Origin: RBG-13-66-14 sp964436465
Lineage (GTDB): Bacteria; RBG-13-66-14
DNA length: 5,064 nucleotides
NCBI GenBank assembly: GCA_964436465.1
Contig: CAYTCV010000118.1
Span: 1 to 5,064, forward strand
Reading direction: 5' to 3'
The stretch's first letter is position 1, and the number at the start of each line of letters is the position of its first letter. Below are positions 1-4,211 of the stretch, piece after piece. The notes beneath the pieces are model-generated. The model saw only the letters and a program-made list of their open reading frames with translations. It made no database searches and was not told the DNA's origin. The position numbers were made by a program, and so were the translations under genes.

Positions 1-54
1 GTAGGGGCGGCCCTTTGTGGCCGCCCGCGGGCGGGGACGGAGCCCCGCCCCTAC
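1..54. repeat. BIME-like double-hairpin REP pair
   Basis: GTAG (1-4) and CTAC (51-54) bracket two hairpins. The first is an 8-bp stem, GGGCGGCC (5-12) with GGCCGCCC (19-26), and a 6-nt loop. The second is GGGCGGGG (29-36) with CCCCGCCC (43-50), also with a 6-nt loop. A GC dinucleotide joins them. This is two GTAG-hairpin units in inverted orientation, the arrangement of a BIME. The right-hand flank CCTACGCCAGCGCAAT (50-65) is a two-mismatch version of the flank CCTACGTCATCGCAAT found at 925-940. The element may continue left of the window. Confidence 0.85.
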
Positions 55-81
55 GCCAGCGCAATGAATACCGGCTCGCTC

Positions 82-110
82 TTGGCACACAGGGGATGTT
101 GTGCTATCTT
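82..110 (+). promoter_or_regulatory. Probable sigma70-type promoter of the secreted-protein gene
   Basis: TTGGCA (82-87) and TATCTT (105-110) are separated by exactly 17 bases. TGC just before the -10 makes it an extended -10. The expected transcription start is near 117, leaving a leader of about 33 nt before the GTG at 150. Its position directly after the repeat at 1-54 supports it. Inferred from sequence only. Confidence 0.6.
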
Positions 111-138
111 TAAATGTGGTATTCGGACAAGCAGAAAA

Positions 139-144
139 AGGAGG
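139..144 (+). promoter_or_regulatory. Shine-Dalgarno site that decides the GTG start at 150
   Basis: AGGAGG lies 5 nt upstream of GTG 150. It falls inside the reading frame if ATG 114 were the start, and 114 itself would sit at or before the predicted transcription start (about 117). This argues for the GTG. Confidence 0.75.
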
Positions 145-149
145 CAGAC

Positions 150-767
150 GTGAAAAGAGTGCTGTTACTCGTTCTCGTCGCCGCGGCCCTCGGCGCCAAC
201 GGCGTATCGACAACCGGCATCTCCATCAACACTCATCCTCAGCCGCCGGATGAGCACGAGTTCTATTGGGACGACGGCATCATGTCCAGCGGCTGGGTGT
301 GGTACACCGGCGGCAACTACTGGGCCGTGCAGTTCGACGAGGTCAAGACCGGCGGTTCTGGCGGGGCCGTGTCACGATACGGAGCCGTTACCTACCCGGA
401 CTGGCCGGATTCAACCTACCAGGGGTGCTATATGCATACCTTCGACGACCTGGGCGGCTATCCGGGCTCCGACATGGGATTTGATAACCTGATACCCGTG
501 TCGGGCGGCGTGTTCGAGTGGATAGATGCGGACCCCCACATCTACCTGACCGACGCCGTCTTCTACATCGCCTTCCAGCAGATAGGGAACTACCCGTTGT
601 GCGACTCGGTCGGAGTGGACGCCGCTGCCGGTACGCATAACTGGACCGGCTATCAAGGTTCCTGGACTCCGACGACCGAATACGGCGACTTCATGATTCG
701 CTGCTACTGGTATTGGTTTTGGCCCGTCGAGGAAACATCCTGGGGTTCGGTCAAGGCGCTGTATTAG
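150..767 (+). CDS. Secreted hypothetical protein, Trp/Tyr-rich, about 205 aa
   Basis: No family is recognised with confidence. GTG at 150 is preferred over the in-frame ATG at 114 because AGGAGG (139-144) lies 5 nt before it and because the protein then begins with a clean signal peptide: Val/Met-Lys-Arg, a Leu/Val/Ala core (residues 4-15) and likely cleavage after Ala-Asn-Gly (16-18). The mature part is rich in Trp, Tyr, Gly and Asp, has three Cys and no further membrane segment, and looks like a beta-rich extracytoplasmic domain. An early YWDDG segment and a later stretch containing FYIAFQQIG are the most distinctive spots. The C-terminus ends WGSVKALY, which resembles short terminal motifs I recall on exported proteins of GC-rich candidate phyla; that is memory, not evidence. 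Export through Sec is likely, final location unknown. The gene has its own promoter and ends just before the palindrome cluster. Confidence 0.75.
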   Translation: MKRVLLLVLVAAALGANGVSTTGISINTHPQPPDEHEFYWDDGIMSSGWVWYTGGNYWAVQFDEVKTGGSGGAVSRYGAVTYPDWPDSTYQGCYMHTFDDLGGYPGSDMGFDNLIPVSGGVFEWIDADPHIYLTDAVFYIAFQQIGNYPLCDSVGVDAAAGTHNWTGYQGSWTPTTEYGDFMIRCYWYWFWPVEETSWGSVKALY

Positions 768-774
768 TTGAAGC

Positions 775-800
775 GGCGGGACGTGGAAGTCCCGCCCTAC
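775..800 (-). repeat. REP unit, single hairpin
   Basis: Perfect 8-bp stem GGCGGGAC (775-782) with GTCCCGCC (789-796), loop GTGGAA, then CTAC (797-800), which is GTAG on the minus strand. It begins 7 bases after the stop codon at 765-767. It has no T tract, so it is not a classical terminator, but it could protect the 3' end of the mRNA. Confidence 0.85.
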
Positions 801-825
801 ACGAGCCGCCATAATCCCAATTCGC

Positions 826-851
826 GGCGGGACGTGGAAGTCCCGCCCTAC
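826..851 (-). repeat. REP unit, single hairpin
   Basis: The stem and loop are identical to the unit at 775-800: GGCGGGAC (826-833), GTGGAA, GTCCCGCC (840-847), then CTAC (848-851). It is preceded by AATTCGC (819-825), shared with the unit at 945-970. Confidence 0.85.
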
Positions 852-873
852 ATTTAGAACCACGCACTTGCCT

Positions 874-929
874 GTAGGGGCGGCCCTCTGTGGCCGCCCG
901 CGGGCGGGTTTTTCGGCACCCGCCCCTAC
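874..929. repeat. BIME-like double-hairpin REP pair
   Basis: Same plan as the copy at 1-54. GTAG (874-877); hairpin GGGCGGCC (878-885) with GGCCGCCC (892-899); GC linker; hairpin GGGCGGGT (902-909) with ACCCGCCC (918-925); CTAC (926-929). Relative to the copy at 1-54, one base pair at the loop end of the second stem changes from G-C to T-A on both sides, which preserves pairing. The flank CCTACGTCATCGCAAT follows at 925-940. Confidence 0.88.
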
Positions 930-944
930 GTCATCGCAATTCGC

Positions 945-970
945 GGCGGCCCGTAGAAGGGCCGCCCTAC
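945..970 (-). repeat. REP unit with compensatory stem changes
   Basis: Stem GGCGGCCC (945-952) with GGGCCGCC (959-966), loop GTAGAA, then CTAC (967-970). Compared with the units at 775 and 826, two stem positions differ and both partners have changed accordingly. AATTCGC (938-944) precedes it and the GTCATCGCAT flank follows. Confidence 0.87.
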
Positions 971-991
971 GTCATCGCATTAAACGGAATC

Positions 992-1047
992 GGCGGGGAT
1001 GGGAACCGAGCGAAGCGAGCTATGCCCCTGGCAAATCCCCGCCCTAC
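992..1047 (-). repeat. REP unit with an enlarged 34-nt loop
   Basis: Nine-base-pair stem GGCGGGGAT (992-1000) with ATCCCCGCC (1035-1043), then CTAC (1044-1047) and the GTCATCGCAA flank. The loop (1001-1034) is 34 nt instead of 6 and holds GAGCGAAGCGAGC (1008-1020), which is absent from the other units. Confidence 0.78.
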
Positions 1048-1057
1048 GTCATCGCAA

Positions 1058-1088
1058 ACCGCGCGCCCGGGGGACCGCCACCCCTACG
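1058..1088 (-). repeat. Degenerate terminal REP unit overlapping a gene end
   Basis: On the minus strand, CGTAGGGG (1081-1088) gives the foot, but the following hairpin is imperfect: only a short G4/C4 stem is visible. The TTGCGATGAC flank of the next unit follows. The TAG of GTAG is the stop codon of the small gene at 1084-1332. Confidence 0.5.
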
Positions 1089-1332
1089 TGTGGTACCCCA
1101 TCAGCTTGTGGGTCACGGCGTTCTCGAAAATCTCCTCGCGCCCCTCGATGTCCTTTTCGGTGCCCGCGTTGTATTTCCCGCGCGCGGCCTCGATTTGCGG
1201 CATGAACATGGACAGCACCAGCCCCATGGCCCGCGCCTGCTCCAACGCGTCGCCGTCGGCCTCGGCGATGATTGTCTCCACCAGCTTCTCGGCCAGAGAC
1301 CTGGCCCCCTCGACGGTACTCTCCTTGGCCAC
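1084..1332 (-). CDS. Small helical hypothetical protein, 82 aa
   Basis: Family not recognised. The GTG start at 1332 is supported by GGGAGG (plus-strand 1341-1346) 8 nt upstream and by a good promoter further upstream. The sequence looks like a real protein: balanced charge, few low-complexity residues, long predicted helices (roughly residues 3-26 and 28-50) and a polar C-terminal helix. There is no signal peptide or clear membrane span, so it is probably cytoplasmic. It lies 68 nt downstream of the lptF-like gene on the same strand and may also be reached by lptF read-through. Its stop codon TAG (1086-1084) lies inside the GTAG foot of a REP unit, so its last residues may be set by repeat insertion. 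Length relative to homologues would show this. Confidence 0.6.
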   Translation of the reverse strand: MAKESTVEGARSLAEKLVETIIAEADGDALEQARAMGLVLSMFMPQIEAARGKYNAGTEKDIEGREEIFENAVTHKLMGYHT

Positions 1333-1375
1333 GCGGGTTACCTCCCCGGTTCAGCCCGTCCGCCCCCTCAGCATG

Positions 1376-1404
1376 AATATAGCCGGTAAAACGTGAAAAA
1401 TCAA
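1376..1404 (-). promoter_or_regulatory. Probable promoter of the 82-aa gene
   Basis: On the minus strand, TTGATT (plus 1399-1404) and TATATT (plus 1376-1381) are 17 bases apart. The -35 overlaps the lptF-like TGA stop (1403-1401). The predicted start near 1369 leaves a leader of about 37 nt that contains the ribosome binding site. Confidence 0.55.
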
Positions 1405-3200
1405 GATTGTGCGCGTTTCCTCCGCTTGAAGAGGCGCGCCAGCGGCCCCTCGGCGGTGAAGAAGCGGATGACGGCCGCGACGGCCCCCCGGGAGGCGAGG
1501 TTGGCGTCGTTGACCGCCCGGCGGATGAAGACCGCCGCCAGTCCCAGGAAGACGAGGTTGGGCAGCCACATCGCCAGCCAGGGGTTGAGTATGCCCCGGT
1601 CGCCCAGCGCCTCGCCGCCCACCAGGCATATCCAGTAGAAGATGAAGAAGCCGATGCTGGTGACGAAGCCCACCCCCTTGCCGGAGCGGCGAATCATCAC
1701 CCCCAGCGGCGCCCCCACCAGCACGAAGGCGATGCAGGCGAACGAGATGGAGTACTTCTTGGCGATTTCCAGGGTGTAGCGGTTGATTTCCCCCTGGAGC
1801 GTGCGGCGGCGGATGGCCAGGTAGCGCTCCTCCCGGGCCACGCGCTCCGCGGCGGTCAGGGTGCGGTCGGTGCCCCCCTCCGAATCGGCCTGGAGGTCCC
1901 GCGCGGTGGGGAGAGGCTCCGGTTCGGTCTCGCCGACGGGGGCCGTTCCGGCGGTTCCGGTGCCGGTCCGCGGTACGGCCCCGCCCTCGATGGCCAGCTG
2001 CTGCTCGCGGGCGTCGAGGTAGCGCGACTCGGAGCTGCCGGCATACTGCGTCCCCTCTTGCGTTTCATCGGCGACGGGCGTCGGTGTTTGTTCGGCGGCA
2101 TCGGTCTCGCGGGCCTCGCCCAGCGGCTGGAGCTCCATCTCCTCGCCCTCGAAGATGGATGGGCGGCCGCCGTAGTCGAGGCGCTCCGGTCCCGTGGCCG
2201 TGTGGGACGTCGTCCCCGCGGATGCCGGCCGGGGCTCGCGGATGCCGTACAGCCGCCGGATTTCCTCCGGGGTGTACCCCCCCTGCGCCATCGCCAGGGC
2301 CGTCAGCAGCCGGTGGCGGGATTCGGGCTCCTCGCCCGAGAGGATTTCGCGCTTGCGGATTTCCGCCGCCCGGTACAACAGATACTGGTCCAGGAGCGAC
2401 TCGTTGACCCGCTCGGTCATCATCGCCACCGACATCTCCCGGTCCGAGCGTTGCTCGCGTTCCTCCCGGGTCAGCTCGGTGTCGGCGTTGATGTCGATGA
2501 CGTAGTGGGCGAACTTGAGCGTCTGGAACGAGTCCGAGCCCGGCGGTGTGATTTGGATGGTGCCGTCGGAGAGAAGGAGCCGGACCAGGCCGCCCTCGCC
2601 GGTCTCCAGGATGCCGTGCGCGGCGCTGATTTGCTTCTCCAGCGCCCCGCCCCGGGGGATGTTGATTTTCACCCCGGTGAGCGTCATGTCCCGGTCGTCC
2701 ATCTCCTCGATGTAAATCTCGTAGGGGGCGAAGTCGGTAATCCAGACGCCGGGACGCAGGCTCACGTCCGGCCGCTTGTTCTGGATGTCCAGCAGCAGGT
2801 TCTTGAACCGATGGTTCGCCTCGGGCAGCACCAGGTCGTTGAAGAAGAACATCCCCACGGCGAAGATGCAGGCGAAGACGACGCTGGGGGCCATGAGCGA
2901 CAGGAAGCTGGTGCCGGTGGCCTTCATGGCGGTGATTTCCGAGTCGGACGACAGCCGCCCGAAGGCCATCAGCGTCCCCACCATGAGCGCCATGGGCACG
3001 TCGTAGGCCAGCACCGCCGGGAGGTAGAGGACGAAGAGCTCCAGGGCGTACCGGCCCGGCACCCCCTTGGTGACGATGAGCTCCATCATCTTGAACACCT
3101 GGCCCAACAGGAGCACCAGCGTCGCCACGATGAGGGCGAAGACGAACGGCCCCACGTGCTCGCGCAGGATGTAGCGGTAGAGCTTCCAGGGGACGGACAT
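1401..3200 (-). CDS. lptF: LptF/LptG family lipopolysaccharide export permease (LptF-like) with a large insertion
   Basis: Probable inner-membrane permease of the LptB2FG exporter, which extracts lipopolysaccharide and passes it to LptC/LptA. Three N-terminal membrane segments (about residues 16-38, 50-80, 99-121) are followed by a periplasmic beta-jellyroll-like domain (about 125-255) and three C-terminal segments (about 484-503, 511-530, 540-560). The cytoplasmic coupling helix GRLSSDSEITAMKATG (81-96) matches the family, with Glu88 expected to contact LptB. The stretch AFVLVGAPLGVMIRRSGKG (491-509) is also typical. The protein is 599 aa against a usual 360-400. The excess is mostly residues about 285-450. 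The ATG start is supported by GGAGA 6 nt upstream and a promoter. LptF is preferred to LptG from the N-terminal pattern, but the distinction is not firm. Partner genes (lptB, lptG) are not in the window. Confidence 0.9.
   Translation of the reverse strand: MSVPWKLYRYILREHVGPFVFALIVATLVLLLGQVFKMMELIVTKGVPGRYALELFVLYLPAVLAYDVPMALMVGTLMAFGRLSSDSEITAMKATGTSFLSLMAPSVVFACIFAVGMFFFNDLVLPEANHRFKNLLLDIQNKRPDVSLRPGVWITDFAPYEIYIEEMDDRDMTLTGVKINIPRGGALEKQISAAHGILETGEGGLVRLLLSDGTIQITPPGSDSFQTLKFAHYVIDINADTELTREEREQRSDREMSVAMMTERVNESLLDQYLLYRAAEIRKREILSGEEPESRHRLLTALAMAQGGYTPEEIRRLYGIREPRPASAGTTSHTATGPERLDYGGRPSIFEGEEMELQPLGEARETDAAEQTPTPVADETQEGTQYAGSSESRYLDAREQQLAIEGGAVPRTGTGTAGTAPVGETEPEPLPTARDLQADSEGGTDRTLTAAERVAREERYLAIRRRTLQGEINRYTLEIAKKYSISFACIAFVLVGAPLGVMIRRSGKGVGFVTSIGFFIFYWICLVGGEALGDRGILNPWLAMWLPNLVFLGLAAVFIRRAVNDANLASRGAVAAVIRFFTAEGPLARLFKRRKRAQS
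1851..2348 (-). other. Low-complexity insertion within the LptF-like permease
   Basis: This covers about residues 285-450. The first part (about 290-323) looks helical and includes YTPEEIRRLYGI. The rest is rich in Thr, Gly, Glu, Pro and Ala, with repeats of TGTGTAGTA type, and is probably disordered. It sits between the jellyroll and TM4, so by family topology it should be periplasmic. The reading frame is open throughout, so it is not a frameshift artefact. Confidence 0.7.
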
Positions 3201-3206
3201 GGCGGT

Positions 3207-3211
3207 TCTCC
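3207..3211 (-). promoter_or_regulatory. Ribosome binding site of the lptF-like gene
   Basis: GGAGA on the minus strand, 6 nt before the ATG (3200-3198). It confirms that start, which also places the first membrane segment at the usual distance from the N-terminus. Confidence 0.6.
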
Positions 3212-3228
3212 GGCGCGTTCCAGTGGGG

Positions 3229-3258
3229 AATATAGCACCCCGGGAGAGGTCCCGGCAA
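3229..3258 (-). promoter_or_regulatory. Probable promoter of the lptF-like gene with an embedded palindrome
   Basis: On the minus strand, TTGCCG (plus 3253-3258) and TATATT (plus 3229-3234) are 18 bases apart, with TGC before the -10 (extended -10). The predicted start near 3222 leaves a leader of about 22 nt. An inverted repeat, CCGGGA (3240-3245) and TCCCGG (3250-3255), lies in the spacer and overlaps the -35 by three bases. This is a plausible operator, though such palindromes are easy to find in GC-rich DNA. Confidence 0.5.
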
Positions 3259-3295
3259 GCGCGGCGCCCGGCGGGGGGAACGCGGGGGAACGGTC

Positions 3296-3324
3296 TTGAA
3301 ATTAATTGAGAGTCTATCTAAACT
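3296..3324 (+). promoter_or_regulatory. Possible promoter of the response-regulator gene
   Basis: An AT-rich island in otherwise GC-rich DNA. TTGAAA (3296-3301) and TAAACT (3319-3324) are 17 bases apart, each with four or five matches to consensus. TCTAAA (3317-3322) with a 15-base spacer is an alternative. The start would be near 3331, giving a leader of about 60 nt. Confidence 0.4.
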
Positions 3325-3383
3325 GTTCGGCGGAGGGCGGACGCCGTTTCCCCATCCGGCTCACTCGAACCCGCCGCTCCGCC

Positions 3384-3391
3384 AGAGGTGA
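3384..3391 (+). promoter_or_regulatory. Shine-Dalgarno site favouring the GTG start at 3394
   Basis: AGAGGTGA (3384-3391) is close to the ideal AGGAGGTGA. Its AGAGG core ends 5 nt before GTG 3394, while it overlaps the in-frame GTG at 3388. Starting at 3394 gives a protein beginning MTRLLLVDDD, a normal receiver N-terminus. Confidence 0.6.
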
Positions 3392-3393
3392 CC

Positions 3394-4149
3394 GTGACCC
3401 GGCTCCTCCTCGTAGACGACGACGTAGTCTATCTCAAGCACCTCGCCTTCGAGCTGCACAAGCTGAACCCCGACCTCCACTGCGAGTCGGCCCCCGGCGG
3501 CGGCGAGGCGTTGTCTCTGTTGAACCGGGAGCGCTACGACGCGGTCGTGACCCACTGGAGGCTGCCCGGCATGGAGGGGGCGTACCTGGTGGCCGAGCTG
3601 GTGGAGCGCCACCCCGAGGTGCCGGTCGTCGCCGTCAGCGGCCGCGCCCATCCGGCCCTGGAGAAGGTCTTCGACGATTTCTGCGTCCAGTGGCTCGTCA
3701 AGCCCTTCGAGGTGGTGGAGTTGAATCGCCTCATCGGCCGCACCGGGGTCTGCCGCACGCACCGGGGCAACCTGCGCCGGGTCCGCCTGGGGCATTTCAT
3801 CCGCCTGGCCCAGGAGCACGGGCGCTCCATCTCCGTGCGGGTCCAGAACATCGCCACCGGCGACCGGGCGGAGCTGGAGCTCACCCGGGGGCGTGTCACC
3901 GGCGCGGTCTGGGGAGACGCGCCCCGGGAGCGGGCCTATCGCGAGCTCCTGGGCTGGGACGAGGTCAACCTGCAAATCGTCAACGGACCGCGCTTCCGCG
4001 AGGAGCTGCACCGGGTGCTGGAGCGGGGAGGCTCGCCGGACACCCCCGGCCGCTTCGCCGCGGCCGATTCCTCCGGCGCCCCGGGCGACGAGGGCTCCCC
4101 GCCGATGAGCCTGGAGGACGTCTTCGGTCCCGACAACGAGTTTGACTGA
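3394..4149 (+). CDS. Atypical response regulator: receiver lacking the phospho-acceptor Asp, plus DUF4388-like domain
   Basis: 251 aa. Residues about 3-116 form a CheY-like receiver: acidic pair Asp8-Asp9, Ser82 at the Ser/Thr switch position and Lys103 in VKPFE. Where the phosphorylated Asp is expected, before WRLPGMEG, the residue is His54 (codon CAC at 3553-3555). Phosphorylation by the normal route is therefore unlikely, and it may work as a pseudo-receiver or protein-binding module. Residues about 124-196 resemble DUF4388 (PatA-like): a leading Gly-Asn-Leu, a beta-rich stretch, GRVTGAVWGD, then an ALYELL-like YRELLGW. The tail (about 197-251) is Gly/Pro/Ser-rich and acidic, ending SLEDVFGPDNEFD. 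There is no DNA-binding domain, so a transcription-factor role is not evident. No histidine kinase is adjacent. It is transcribed divergently from lptF. Confidence 0.85.
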   Translation: MTRLLLVDDDVVYLKHLAFELHKLNPDLHCESAPGGGEALSLLNRERYDAVVTHWRLPGMEGAYLVAELVERHPEVPVVAVSGRAHPALEKVFDDFCVQWLVKPFEVVELNRLIGRTGVCRTHRGNLRRVRLGHFIRLAQEHGRSISVRVQNIATGDRAELELTRGRVTGAVWGDAPRERAYRELLGWDEVNLQIVNGPRFREELHRVLERGGSPDTPGRFAAADSSGAPGDEGSPPMSLEDVFGPDNEFD

Positions 4150-4175
4150 TACGACGCGTTTCGTGACACATGGAC

Positions 4176-4194
4176 GGGCTTCCGGCCCTTTTTT
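4176..4194 (+). terminator. Possible weak intrinsic terminator after the response regulator
   Basis: GGGC (4176-4179), 5-nt loop, GCCC (4185-4188), followed at once by six T (4189-4194). The stem is only 4 bp but all G-C. It lies 27 nt after the stop codon and just before the rluB promoter, so it would separate the two transcripts. Confidence 0.4.
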
Positions 4195-4202
4195 GGTATC
4201 AT
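4194..4202 (+). promoter_or_regulatory. Extended -10 promoter of rluB, probably giving a leaderless mRNA
   Basis: TGGTATCAT fits TGn-TATAAT with five of six matches in the -10. No convincing -35 is seen at 16-18 bases upstream. The start is expected near 4209, about 3 nt before the ATG at 4212. There is no Shine-Dalgarno site before this ATG, consistent with leaderless translation. Confidence 0.5.
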
Positions 4203-4211
4203 CTGACCGCC

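Larger units (their letters stand above)
768..1088 (-). repeat. REP cluster filling the convergent intergenic region
   Basis: This stretch of about 320 bases between two convergent genes holds no gene I believe in. It contains six palindromic elements, one of them a double unit. Read on the minus strand, most units run: flank TTGCGATGAC, foot GTAG, GC-rich hairpin, tail GCGAATT or similar. The flank is seen in the + strand as CCTACGTCATCGCAA at 925-939, 966-979 (CCTACGTCATCGCA) and 1043-1057. AATTCGC recurs at 819-825 and 938-944. Unit spacing is irregular (41 and 77 bases between flanks), so this is not a CRISPR. The GTAG foot next to a hairpin matches the REP elements processed by RAYT nucleases. 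No transposase gene is present in the window. Confidence 0.85.

Noticed and set aside
82..104. Sigma54 promoter (TTGGCAC followed by TTGTGC)
   Set aside because: The required GG and GC dinucleotides are not 10 bases apart. The sigma70 reading with a 17-base spacer is better.
775..800. Intrinsic terminator for the secreted-protein gene
   Set aside because: The hairpin is strong but is followed by CTACACGAG rather than a T tract, and it is a member of the dispersed repeat family.
411..863. A 150-residue frame on the - strand
   Set aside because: It contains a duplicated GRDFHVPP segment that comes directly from the two identical REP hairpins, and then runs antisense to the secreted-protein gene.
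768..1088. CRISPR array
   Set aside because: Units are palindromic, differ in length, are spaced irregularly and occur in both orientations. There are no uniform unique spacers.
868..1396. Two + strand frames of about 170 residues across the palindrome cluster
   Set aside because: Their N-terminal halves are translations of repeat units and the remainder is antisense to the 82-aa gene. Such frames are commonly annotated by mistake as hypothetical proteins.
2065..3258. A 397-residue frame on the - strand overlapping lptF in another frame
   Set aside because: The composition is dominated by Pro, Gly, Arg and His, with no domain or usable start signals. The lptF frame explains the region.
1407..3299. 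A 630-residue open frame on the + strand opposite lptF
   Set aside because: It is the antisense of a well-supported LptF-like gene. Its translation is Gly/Arg/His/Pro-rich without any domain, as expected for a shadow frame in GC-rich DNA.
3306..4145. A 279-residue + strand frame over the response regulator
   Set aside because: Arg/Pro/Gly-rich shadow. The overlapping frame starting at 3394 has clear receiver and DUF4388-like features.
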